Notes under the pieces: generated by a model
What the model saw: the letters and a program-made list of their open reading frames with translations, nothing else
Database searches by the model: none
What the model was told of the DNA's origin: nothing
Part shown: piece after piece, positions 34,476-44,928 of the stretch
Numbering within the stretch: position 1 is the stretch's first letter
How the letters are laid out: each line of letters begins with the position of its first letter
Assembly (NCBI GenBank): GCA_036898135.1
Contig: CM072523.1
Location: forward strand, 42,067,011 to 42,131,010
Source of the DNA: Oncomelania hupensis
Taxonomy: Eukaryota > Mollusca > Gastropoda > Littorinimorpha > Pomatiopsidae
Reading direction: 5' to 3'
Length of the DNA: 64,000 nt
Program-made: the position numbers and the translations under genes

Positions 34476-35149
34476 GTAGTGGAGTCAATTAATCATTATT
34501 CCATTGTTTAAAAAAATGGTGATGTACAGACCCTGAAAATTACAGAGGAGTTTCCCTCTTGAGTAGTCTTGAGTACCAGAAGCAAAGGTTTTACATCATT
34601 TTTAAACAAAAGATTTTACCAGTGGGCTGAAAAAGAACATAAGATCTGTGAACAGCATGCGCGTTTCCGTAAAAACTATGCAACTGTTGATCATATTTTC
34701 ACACTTTTTTTCTAGGATCAAATGTCTTTTTGGGCAGCGGAGATGTAAATTATATGTTGCTTTCAGTAATTATTTAAAAACTGTTGACTCTGTGGATAAA
34801 GACAGTTTGTGGTCCGTATTACAAAAGATTAAATCTTCTTCAAAAATGCTAGGTAGGCTTCAAGGGACGTACAGTTCTGTTCAGTCTTGTGTCAGATGGT
34901 ATACTGAAATGTAAGATTTTTGTTAATTGTTCCGCCGGGGTCAAACAGGGTTGTTTGTTGTCTCCCCTGATTTTTTCTTTGCTAATCACTGATGTGGCTG
35001 ACAAGGTTAGGCAGGGGAGTGGATGCGGGGAGAGAGGGGTGGGGATGCATGGTTTTCAGTTTCTACCTGGCTTGCAAGAAATTGTTCTGGTATTATTTGC
35101 TGACGACAGTTGCTTGATCTCTATCACACCCGCTGGTTTACAAAATCGG
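34470..35149 (+). pseudogene. LINE-A RT fingers and palm
   Basis: Frames contain DPENYRGVSLLSS, FLNKRFYQWAEKE, FRKNYATVDHIFT, GVKQGCLLSPLIFSLLI and LFADDSCLIS (catalytic FADD). Several frameshifts and stops. LTR-3 interrupts it just after GLQN. Confidence 0.75.
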
Positions 35150-37256
35150 TGTCACGTCCCCCGAGCGGGTTCTGTGACGTCAGCACATACAACGAGTGAA
35201 TAAGATAAACTCGAACAAAATAGACTAACACAAAAATGCCAGAATAACAGTCACTCTCTTTTATTCAACATTTACATACAAGCACAGGACAAATGGGGAA
35301 CTAACCACCCTCCACCCCTATCAAGACCCCCGTCCCAAAATTAACTAACAATTACCTCCCTTTGTTCAACCCTAAACCGAACTAAACAGCAACAGGCTTT
35401 TTACAAAATGTGCACAACAAAATCACAATCAATAAGCAATTCAGAATACAATAAAATTTCAACTAATAAATGATGTGCTATGAATCTATAATCTTCGAAT
35501 TATTGTCCAGGTGGAGCTGCAGAACTGAAGCACTGTTCAAATGTTTTGTCAAGAGCTCAGAGCTAAACAGTCTCTTTCACAATATAGTGGATGATTCTCT
35601 ACAACTAAATGAAATATGTTTTTAGGTGTGGTGCAGTGCAAGTCTGTGTGTGCGTGAATTAGGTGTGTGGAAGCCCTGTAATAGTAATGCCTCTACACGG
35701 AGGCAAAACACTCAGCAGTGGCAGAGACCACCACCACACTCCCCTGCTGTAGAGGCAACGTCACAACCCAGGCTGGCCAGAAATCAATCAGCGTAAACAC
35801 AGACGATAACAGGTACCGTCAACAACATCAGAACATCAGAGCATCAGTAACGTCAACAGAACATCAGGTACAACATCATCAGCCCAAACCGGTATGCAGA
35901 TACACAGTCTTAACAGTCTGCCTACAACATAAACACTATATAATATAACACGCCGTCCTCCGTCCGCCATCTTGACCTGTTTATGCATACAATGATAATA
36001 ATACAAAATGCTATGCATACATTTCAATAATATAAATCAACCTTTGATGCTTAATAATTCATATCTTCTATAAACACAGACATTTATATAAATATTCATA
36101 ATTATTGCAACCACACTTCATCACACAGTCCTGATTCATTCCATCTCCCTTCATCATCATCATCACTCCCAACTGTTATAACACATCACGATTATCTCCC
36201 TTCATCCATTCTGTCTTGTCATACTATAATATAAACATGCTCTGCTCATATTAATCACTTCATCTTTCTTCAGCATAGTACATTTTATCGCTCTCTCCAT
36301 ACATACACCCCCACCCTCTCTCTCTCTCTCCCTCTCTACATGCATCCCCATTGTCGCCGTTGACCCACTTTACAACAACAGCAGCAACGACATTTCTCCA
36401 TCATATACACAATAAGAAAATCATAAGAAAATCATATAAAATCAATAAAAATCATTATGCATCCTAAACTACATCCCCTTCCCCCACATTCATCACCATT
36501 CATACGCGTACGCAGTCTCGAAGTGCGCCACTAAGGAATTAGATTACAGGGTTTATTCACCTTATAGGCCCCGGCTTGTGATACACCTTCTTCCCCACAA
36601 CACAACACAACACAGCACTGTCACAAATACAAATGGTTAGTCTTTGAGAGTTACTTTGTCTCTGGCTATTGCTGGTTATTTCACTCAACCAAATAATACT
36701 TATAAATGAGGACGAGGACACCTCACTTCTGTCACAGAAGCTAAGTCTCGGTGGGTGTTCAATAGAGAACCACACACACCTTAGGAAAACAACTCTACCT
36801 TCACTTATAAATGGCAGTTAATATTCCTCCTCTTTCCAATTCTAAGCATCCTTACCCCGACGAGGGCGTAAGACCTTGGGTGGCTTGTATAAACAATATC
36901 ACACCCTTCCACACAGAAACCTATACTACTATGACCTCTGTCACAGAGTTGCTGCCTGGCTAGAATTGACCTCTTCACAAAAGCATCTCAAACCACTCTG
37001 CCCTACCAAATGCACCCGGCCACAAGCAAACCGTCGAGCTCTCGTCAGTATACATATTTCTATTATGCATAGCCCTATTCTGTATTTAGCCTACCCCTGT
37101 CTTCTACGTTACGCACGGACTTTACGATACGGCACTCTTTCGAACGCAATAAAGAAACGGGTCAGGCTATTCTATGTACACTACATAACAGAGAAGTGCA
37201 ACTTCGTACAAACTATAGCTCTCTCTGTTATCTGAAACTCGTGTCGTCACAATCGG
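35145..37256 (+). mobile_element. LTR-3: solo LTR (2102 bp) in LINE-A RT
   Basis: The LTR spans 35150-37251, begins TGTCACGTCC and ends TCGTCACA, with TSD ATCGG (35145-35149, 37252-37256). LINE-A RT resumes directly after. It is unusually long for an LTR and has no recognisable coding sequence. Orientation is arbitrary. Confidence 0.82.
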
Positions 37257-38526
37257 ATAGTTAGGCTTACTTTAGAAAAGGTTTCAACGTCTCTTGGACT
37301 TCTTGTAAATGTAAAGAAAACAAAAGTAATGGTATTCAGGAAAGGTGTACATTTGGCTAAAGCAGAAAAATGGTACTACCAAGGAAAAGAAATTGAAGTT
37401 GTAAACAGCTACAAGTATTTAGGCTTTACTCTTACAACAAAGATGTCTTTTGATATTGTGCTCCAAGAGTTTTCAGGCAGAGCCAAAGATAAGGTGGTGG
37501 AGATCATGAAAACAATGTGGAGGTTGAGAAGCATGGATATAAATGTTTTCTTTAAACTGTTCGATGCCCATGTCAAACCTATGCTTCTGTATGCAGCAGA
37601 AATATGGGGCATTACGCGTTTTCATGCTGTTGAATCTCCCCATTTGTTTGCTTGTAAGCGTATTTTGAGTGTGCCTCCCAGGACTCCAAATGTTATGGTT
37701 TATGGAGAACTTGGTCGTTATCCACTTTTATTGACATTGCTCTAAGTGCAGTCAGATACTGGTTCAAATTGCAAGACATGTTTCTTGTTAGACACCCAAA
37801 ACCAGCATATCAAATGGACAAAGATTTTTGAGACTACCTGTAGGTCAGCCTGGTGTACATAACTGGGCTTACAATATAAAACACTGTTTTGACATGTTTG
37901 GTTTTTCTGATGTTTGGCTGAATGGGGGAGCAGGAAATAAGAAAGCTTTTTTACGTGTTTTTAGACAACGTATGATAGACTGCTACAAACAGGAATGGTT
38001 TAGTAAATTAATGGATAGCGAAAGGTTCTCAGTGTATGGTTCCTTTAAATCACTATTGCAGTGTGAGAAGTACTTAACAGATATTACTATAAATAAGTTC
38101 AGAAATATCTTTGTAAAGTTACGTCTAGGCATTATAGACTTGAATGGAAATAAAAGATACAGTGTTGTTCCAAGGACATGCCCTTTCTGTACAACTGTTA
38201 AAAATGAAATGCATTTTTTGTGGTATTGTCCAGCGTATCAGGATATTCGTGAAATGTACATTTCGAGGCACTTAATGTCGATGTACCACCATTGATGGTT
38301 TTCTTATTACAAAATGATAGTACGATTATTACAAGAGGAGGAACAACGAAGCTTAACGTCCTATTGCATCAGCGTTAAGGACGATCACCACGTCGCCACC
38401 CTGACAACAATGATTATCATCATCATACCAAAGATGAGATCTTACGGATCTGTAATTATTATTACAAGAGCTGTAGCGATGTTTACGTACTATGCAATGA
38501 AAAACCATAAAGAATTGTGGAGTTAA
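37257..38526 (+). pseudogene. LINE-A RT thumb and C-terminal zinc-knuckle region
   Basis: TKVMVFRKG and NSYKYLGFTLTTKMSF (thumb) precede KPMLLYAAEIWG and KRILSVPPRTPN. After a frameshift near 37745, FGFSDVWLNGGAGNKKAFLRVF leads to CPFCTTVKNEMHFLWYC, a CCHC-type C-terminal motif. The end of the protein lies after a 120-bp insertion (38338-38457) and stops at about 38524. Confidence 0.78.
38325..38470 (+). mobile_element. 120-bp hairpin element, copy 2, with 13-bp TSD
   Basis: The insertion (38338-38457) is flanked by ATTATTACAAGAG (38325-38337, 38458-38470). It contains CTTAACG...CGTTAAG arms and a TCATCAT tract. No tRNA B-box or coding frame is visible. Removing it makes the LINE-A C-terminus continuous. 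Confidence 0.75.
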
Positions 38527-38710
38527 AAATTATTTAAATATTTTTAATTTTCTTTGAGACGCAGTCTGTCAAATGACGCGTGTTTGTCATATATATTTTT
38601 TTGTTAATTTTCTTTTTTTTTTGGTTGGTGTTTTTTTCTCCGTGTCTGTTGTGTTACCCCTATGCGTATAAGCTGGTGGCCTCGCATTAAAGTTTTCTGA
38701 GTTCTCTCCA

Positions 38711-38750
<40 letters not shown>

Positions 38751-39272
38751 TTATTATCCTCGTAACATGTTGTAATTGTAATAAACATTGAAAGTCTGAA
38801 GGCCTCTCCCTCTCTTTCTGTAGGTGTGTGTGTAGGAAGAGGGGGTGAGGGGCAGTGTGTGTGTCTATACCTGTATTTTTCTTTATTTTAAATTTTAATT
38901 TCATGTCTACAGTTTATAGTAGATGTGTTTTAAATAACCTATAGCCTAGGTGAATATCTATATTGCTTCCTCCATCTGTCACACCTTCAAACACGCACGC
39001 ACACACACACACACACACACACACATTTTTGTAGAAACGATGTTCTGATGACTGTTGTGAAAAAAAACAGGCATTATTTTGACACACTTTCCATTTCTTT
39101 GACATTATTTTGACATTTTCTAATTTTTGAAGCTATCCCTAACCCTAACCCCTAACCCAAACCCTAACCCTTAACCTAACTTTAATCCTAAAACAGCTCT
39201 AACTCAACGGAGCACTATTTTGACGTCAAAATAGTACGGCCTTCCAAAAAAGTCAGAAGAAACCATGTGGAG
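38527..39272. other. Spacer with microsatellites and interstitial telomere-like tract
   Basis: Holds (CT)n at 38712-38744, (AC)n at 38997-39026 and degenerate CCCTAA repeats at about 39135-39180. No gene seen. Confidence 0.6.
39135..39180. repeat. Interstitial telomere-like repeats (CCCTAA)n
   Basis: Five or six imperfect CCCTAA/CCCTAAC units; matches the common metazoan telomere repeat. About 90 bp upstream of element B. Confidence 0.75.
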
Positions 39273-40818
39273 TGTCATAAACTGGCTAGTTTTAACTCTG
39301 CTTGTTGACCATTTAGCCATGTGTAGTCTTTGTAACAGTAGGGAAGTTAGACTATTACACAGCAGCAATTAAATTACACAGTAGACCACACACCGCGAGC
39401 CCGACCCACGCTAGCGCAGTGAGTCAGCACTTGAGCTTTGAATCGGACCGTTTTAACCAATCAGAGCAGGCTCAGTGGGTAGAGCAGTTTTGAATGTGTC
39501 AGAGCCTAACACAGTTTGAATCAGTCGTGTGTGAGACGAGATAGAGTCAACATCTCCACAGCTAGAGAAATCTCTACACTCTTAGACCAGGAAGCAGGAC
39601 TTAGGAATCTTAGAATTCTCTCAAGTCACAACGGGCCTGAACTTGTCAAACAGGTAAATGAACACCCTTCTGTTTCATCGTGATATATTTGTATTATTGT
39701 TGAAATTATGTTTGAAGAATTTGCTATGCATAAATGTGAATTGTTAATCCGAATTTGCCGTACCACGTGAAAGAGCCGACCACGAGGCGAAACACGACCG
39801 GTTGCGCCGCCATGTTGCATACCATACGGAACCACTGTTGTTTAACTTATATGTATGTTTGCAGACCAGTGGCTGTACCACTGAATGTTTATATTATTAT
39901 TAATTCTGTATGTGTATAGTTAGACACGATTTATATTTATGTATGTATAGGATTTAGAGTGAGATTCCAGTGGAACCCGGAAGTAGCAGAATGTTCGTCG
40001 CTTATGTATAGAGATGTGGAGCTATCACTGAGGGCTACTTTGGCTTTCAGTGAGACGCTCTGCACAAACCGATTATTCAGGGTTGTGCAGAATTTCGTCT
40101 CTTATATTACAGACGAGCAGGCGAGCTATCCCGAGCTATCCCGAGCTATCCTGTGCACCCCACTCCACAGAACCGACTAGTTGGTTGAGGAGACTCTGCC
40201 GCACAAGCCGGAAAGAGCTACCTTGCAAAACCCCCTACAAGACCCCACAGCGTGGCAAGGGAACCCAACTACACAACGACACAGGTGGACCAGAAGTTAC
40301 CTCACAGAAGGACTTCGCACGCTCCATCTAGCAGTTAAGTGAACACGCCAAGGTGCACTTAAACTGATCATAACAGGACCACAGTAGTCCAACTCTTCAG
40401 AAACTGTAAAACGGACCACAGTAGTCCAAATCTACATGAAATATTATAGAAAGTGCCAGAGGAAGATAAAACAGCTGCCTATACTAGACTATCAGCGATC
40501 GAACTATTAGCAGTGACTGAGACATTTTAAGTTAGATTAGTACTTAGAGAATCTTGTATAGAGTAGAAGAAATAAATGTGTGATTTTAACTGTTATCAAG
40601 TGGCTGGACTACATATGATTCATAGCCGTGTGAAAGCTAGTGTGACAGTAATCTTTTACCATTTTTCTATCTATTTCTGTACCCCAACCTTAACACAGAA
40701 CGAGCTAAACAAATAAATTTATTAAAGTAATTCATAGGGTGACTTACTAGCAGTTCCCACCGAATAAACGTGAGGGTCCATAATTCCATTGTGCAGAGCC
40801 CATAAACCCCACGTGACA
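39273..40818 (+). repeat. Element B 5' LTR
   Basis: 1546 bp, TGTCATAAAC...CACGTGACA. The first roughly 300 bp are divergent from the element A LTR; from about 39565 onward the two are very similar. Confidence 0.92.
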
Positions 40819-41190
40819 CTTTAATTGGCGAGCCTAGCTAGGATCTGTGTATAATAGGAATTGGGTATAACCGGACCTAGGTACAATAAAATTAGATAAC
40901 AGTAGGAGAGGTAGAATAACTTAGAATAGTGTAAGGGTATAACACGACTCAGTTTGGGTGCACTATTCTTTAGTTAAAAACTTGTTTGCTTCAAATATTT
41001 TTGTGCCTGTATGTTGCATTGTTCTTTTGCAGGTTTTGCTTAAGTAACTGTTGTATGCCATTTGACTCTTGTTTTATTCTATTATTGATTACGAATTTGA
41101 TTGTCTTTGCATTGTTTTTATTGACTTGCAATATTGCTAGTGTTTTGGTATTCCACGTGACTCAGAGGTTGTTCATAGACACGTTTGGCA

Positions 41191-44100
41191 ATGTCGGACC
41201 CAGTGGCCTTGAGATTGCGCTTCAAGGAATTAGGGGAAGCTTTACACTTAGCAGGGGGAGACCTAATTGCGTATATAAATGCAGAGGTAGAGAAACAGGA
41301 GGCTAAGGCAGAGAGAGCAGCAGAGAGAGAACAGAAGAAACTCGAAGCAGAACAGAGAAAAGCAGAACTAGAAGCAGAGCAAAAGAAATTAGCATTAGAA
41401 GCAGAGCAAAAGAAAGCAGAGTTAGAAGCAGCAAGAGAGGCGAAGAAATTAGAATTAGAAGCAGAACAGAAGAAACTAGAATTAGAAGGAGAACAGAAAA
41501 AGGCAGCATTAGCAGCAGAGAGAGAAGCAGAAGTTAGGAAATGGGAGTATGAGAGGGCAGAAAAGGAAAAAGACAGACAGCATGAGTTAGAGCTAAGAAG
41601 ATTAGGATCAGGAGCTTCAAGTTCTTCCTCAACCCCTCCCCACTCAGATCAGCTAGAGGTAGCATCCAACCCTGTACAAGGAATGTCATTTCCACTGGGA
41701 ACATTCAATGAGAGAGAAGAAGGTCTAGATCTCTATCTGACTAGGTTTGAGCGTCTAGCAACAGAGTATAAACTAGATCCCACCCATTGGTCTTTTAAGC
41801 TTAGTCAAGGGCTTAGAGGAAAGGCTTATGACATCTACAGTAAGCTACCGACTGACAGAGTGACTGACTATCACAAAGTAAAAGAGGCACTCCTAACGGG
41901 ATTCGAACTAACAGGAGAATGCTATCGGCAAAAATTCCGCACCAATCGGAGAGTGAAAGGAGAGAGCTATGCGCAGTTCGCGGATCGGTTGTCCACAACG
42001 CTGGATAAGTGGATTAGCCAGTCAGCCACGGCTAAAACGTATGATGGACTGACAGAACTGTTAGTATGGGAACAGCTACGGGAAACCATGACCCCCGAGC
42101 TGAGGACATTCTCAGTAGAGCAGGGCGCGGAAAGACTGGAAGATCTGGTCAAGGTCGCAGATAGGTACGTGGCCGCACACGGAGAAGCCAAGAGCTTCAG
42201 GCGAGACCTAAAGCCTAACGGGAAAGAGGCACAGAAACGAAGCCCTAACCGGGAAGAGCGCACCGCGAATAAGCCGAATAACCCCAGACCTGGGCAGAAT
42301 AAAGGACCCAACACGGAATTCGGGAAAAGGGGTCCTGCAGAACAGAGACGGTATTGTTCGTTCTGCAATAGAAACAATCACTCCACCGCAGAATGTTTCA
42401 AGTTGGCCGCACAACGTAGGGAAGAGCGCGAAAGCCGGCCAGCGCACAGAGTTCTAACTCAAAGTAGCGGTAACAAGCCACACACGATCGGAGATCACCC
42501 ATCGGTGACAGACACGGTCAAGGTCAACGGAAAAGAAGCGAACTGTCTGTATGACACAGGTCTATCATACGACGCGATCGTTAGCGAATCTCTTGTATCG
42601 CGCGCGGACTTGACGGACAAGACAGTCGACTTACAAGGAGCAGACTTGACGAAACCGACGACTACTTGCCCAATAGCATGGATAGAAGTAGAGAGTAGGT
42701 ACGTCACAGGACGAATCCAAGCAGCTGTTTTACAGAAACCCCTGTATGATCTAGTGCTAGGTTGTAGGTATGTGTTCTTAGGCACGCCCCCTAAAACTGT
42801 AGAGATAGCTGCAGTGCAAACCAGGGCCCAAGCTAAAACCCAACCACCCCAGCCCGAGTTCGCTCCGAATCCAGGACTCGAAGAGATCAAAACAGCACAG
42901 AAAGCAGACACCTCGATAGCGAAGTGCTTCCAGAAGCTACCCAAGGCGCACACACCCCCGCACAAGGGAGACTTCTACATGGAAGAGGGAGTTCTACATC
43001 GACAAGGAGATGGAGATCACACCCAACTAGTACTACCAGCCACCCTTCGAGCCCAAGTACTAGAATTAGGCCACAGCATGCCACTCAGCGGACACATGGG
43101 AATTGGAGCCACAGTGCAGAGAATCAGCGCACACTACTATTGGCCAGGAATCACGGAGGATGTCAAGCGCTACGTGAAATCTTGCCACCAATGTCAACGA
43201 TATTCCCCGCGACATCACACCGTACCAGTTACCTTAGGACCATCGGTAGTAGTCGGCGTACCATTCCAGCAAGTCTCAGTAGACATAGTAGGACCACTGC
43301 CCATGACCAAGAAGCGGAACAGATTTCTACTCACACTCGTCGACGCATGTACGATGTGGTGCGAAGCAGTCCCGTTGCCAGCGATCGACACCAAAAAGAT
43401 TGCAGATGCACTCATCGCCATCTTTACCAGAGTCGGATTCCCGGACAGCATTAGAACGGACAACGGATCTCAGTTCACCGGCCGCCTGATGCAAGACGTG
43501 TTCGAGTTGATACAAGTTCATCACATTCGCACACCACCATATCACCCCGCCAGCAACGGACAAGTAGAAAGACTGAATGGAACCCTTCTCACCATACTCA
43601 GGAAAGTCGCAGACGACAATCCAGAAGCGTGGGACACCTACGTGAATGCGGCACTGTTCGCATATAGAGAAACGCCCCATGCAGCCACAGGCTACACCCC
43701 GTCAACTTTGCTTTTCGGCAGACCTCTAGCCGGACCGCTAGAAGCCCTACGCAGAAGTTGGACGGAGGCCAAGATAGACGACACACCAAGAGGTGCCACC
43801 AAGTACGTCGCAGACCTGCAGGAAACCCTCAAAGCAACGTGGAAGAAAGCTGGTGAAGCACTGAAGAAGGCAAGAGCCCGTCAGGCGAAGTACTACAACC
43901 GCCACGCGAAGGACAGAGAACTGCAAGTCGGCGATCAAGTGCTACTCTTACTTCCAAGTGGAACCAACAAGCTGGACATCGCTTGGAGAGGACCGTACCG
44001 GGTGACTGCCAAGAAATCCAAGACAGTCTACCAAGTAGAGGTGAACGGGAGAGCCCGATACCACCACATCAATCTCCTCAAGAAATACACGGACCGACCA

Positions 44101-44775
44101 GCGACCCCCAGCACACACACATGGATGGCCATCGCCATCGCGGAAGAAGTTCATCCCCAACTACAACAGCATCGCCGTGCCACTGACAAATGGAACCCGG
44201 AAAATCGCCCCGGACAAAGTCGTATGGACAGCCGAATGCGAGACAGCATTCCAAACACTCAAGGACAGAATGACATCGGCGCCAGTACTCCACCTACCCG
44301 ATTTGACTCAGCCATTCGTTCTTCGCACCGACGCAAGCGACTTAGGCCTCGGAGCAGTACTGCTACAGCGCGACCCCAAGAGTGCAGAGACGTTATTCCC
44401 TGTCGCCTACGCCAGCAGAAAATTGAGACCCGCCGAGACCCACTACGCCACGTCGGAGAAAGAATGTCTTGGACTAGTCTGGGCCATACAGAAATTCCAA
44501 CTCTACCTGTATGGGACCCACTTCACAGTTCAGGTGGACCACCAACCACTATCGTTCCTGGCGGCCTCCAAGTCTTTGAACTCTCGCCTGATGAGATGGG
44601 CACTCACCCTTCAGGCGTACTCATTCCAAATCGAGTACATCCCCGGCAAAGAGAACCACGGAGCCGACTACCTCAGTCGCCATCTCGTGGAGGACACAGC
44701 AGCTGTCGCCCACCCAACACAACTAAGGGCCACAGCACCAGAATTCGTCCCCGCCCAGTAATACCCTGTCACTAG
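41191..44775 (+). CDS. gag-pol: Element B gag-protease-integrase fused frame, with out-of-frame tail
   Basis: ATG at 41191 (MSDPVALRLRF). A single frame covers gag (charged coiled-coil with a different number of EAEQKK units than element A), CCHC knuckle (about residues 389-402), protease DTG (about 455-457), integrase HHCC (about 628-668) and D, D, E (about 698, 757, 793). At about residue 987, just past integrase, the 929-bp deletion joins it to sequence before RNase H in the wrong frame, so roughly the last 200 residues are nonsense to the stop at 44775. That gag and pol share one frame here indicates that a fused Gag-Pol is the ancestral organisation and that the break in element A is secondary. 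No RT can be made from this copy. Confidence 0.88.
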   Translation: MSDPVALRLRFKELGEALHLAGGDLIAYINAEVEKQEAKAERAAEREQKKLEAEQRKAELEAEQKKLALEAEQKKAELEAAREAKKLELEAEQKKLELEGEQKKAALAAEREAEVRKWEYERAEKEKDRQHELELRRLGSGASSSSSTPPHSDQLEVASNPVQGMSFPLGTFNEREEGLDLYLTRFERLATEYKLDPTHWSFKLSQGLRGKAYDIYSKLPTDRVTDYHKVKEALLTGFELTGECYRQKFRTNRRVKGESYAQFADRLSTTLDKWISQSATAKTYDGLTELLVWEQLRETMTPELRTFSVEQGAERLEDLVKVADRYVAAHGEAKSFRRDLKPNGKEAQKRSPNREERTANKPNNPRPGQNKGPNTEFGKRGPAEQRRYCSFCNRNNHSTAECFKLAAQRREERESRPAHRVLTQSSGNKPHTIGDHPSVTDTVKVNGKEANCLYDTGLSYDAIVSESLVSRADLTDKTVDLQGADLTKPTTTCPIAWIEVESRYVTGRIQAAVLQKPLYDLVLGCRYVFLGTPPKTVEIAAVQTRAQAKTQPPQPEFAPNPGLEEIKTAQKADTSIAKCFQKLPKAHTPPHKGDFYMEEGVLHRQGDGDHTQLVLPATLRAQVLELGHSMPLSGHMGIGATVQRISAHYYWPGITEDVKRYVKSCHQCQRYSPRHHTVPVTLGPSVVVGVPFQQVSVDIVGPLPMTKKRNRFLLTLVDACTMWCEAVPLPAIDTKKIADALIAIFTRVGFPDSIRTDNGSQFTGRLMQDVFELIQVHHIRTPPYHPASNGQVERLNGTLLTILRKVADDNPEAWDTYVNAALFAYRETPHAATGYTPSTLLFGRPLAGPLEALRRSWTEAKIDDTPRGATKYVADLQETLKATWKKAGEALKKARARQAKYYNRHAKDRELQVGDQVLLLLPSGTNKLDIAWRGPYRVTAKKSKTVYQVEVNGRARYHHINLLKKYTDRPATPSTHTWMAIAIAEEVHPQLQQHRRATDKWNPENRPGQSRMDSRMRDSIPNTQGQNDIGASTPPTRFDSAIRSSHRRKRLRPRSSTATARPQECRDVIPCRLRQQKIETRRDPLRHVGERMSWTSLGHTEIPTLPVWDPLHSSGGPPTTIVPGGLQVFELSPDEMGTHPSGVLIPNRVHPRQREPRSRLPQSPSRGGHSSCRPPNTTKGHSTRIRPRPVIPCH
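44147..44761 (+). pseudogene. Element B RNase H, displaced frame
   Basis: The frame 44177-44761 matches element A RNase H (LRTDASDLGLGAVLLQ, SEKECLGLVWA, VDHQPLSF, GADYLSR). It is intact but out of frame with the upstream integrase and has no RT. Confidence 0.85.
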
Positions 44776-44928
44776 TGTCCATAGCTACCTGGCACAGCAT
44801 TGCAGCTCAGGTAGAGCAACTTAACTAGTGTGTAAATAGGACCCTAGGATAGTGCAGTGTTAAACTAGGCTCTGTAGTAGAAAAAGGTCGAATCCAGTAG
44901 TCATCGCCTTTTTTCAGTTGAGGGAGCC

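Larger units (their letters stand above)
24616..38526 (+). mobile_element. LINE-A: degraded non-LTR retrotransposon hosting nested insertions
   Basis: Pieces in order on the + strand are: ORF1 (24616-25009, then 26548-26680), an endonuclease (about 26990-28130), RT start (about 28400-28490), RT fingers/palm (about 34470-35149), and RT thumb plus C-terminal region (37252-38337, 38471-38526). Interruptions are LTR-1, LINE-B with its own insertions, LTR-3 and a 120-bp element. When the inserts are ignored the protein similarity runs on in the expected LINE order, so this is one element. Stops and frameshifts throughout make it inactive. Confidence 0.8.

Noticed and set aside
36876..37235. A 119-codon ORF
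   Set aside because: Inside solo LTR-3; no recognisable domain.
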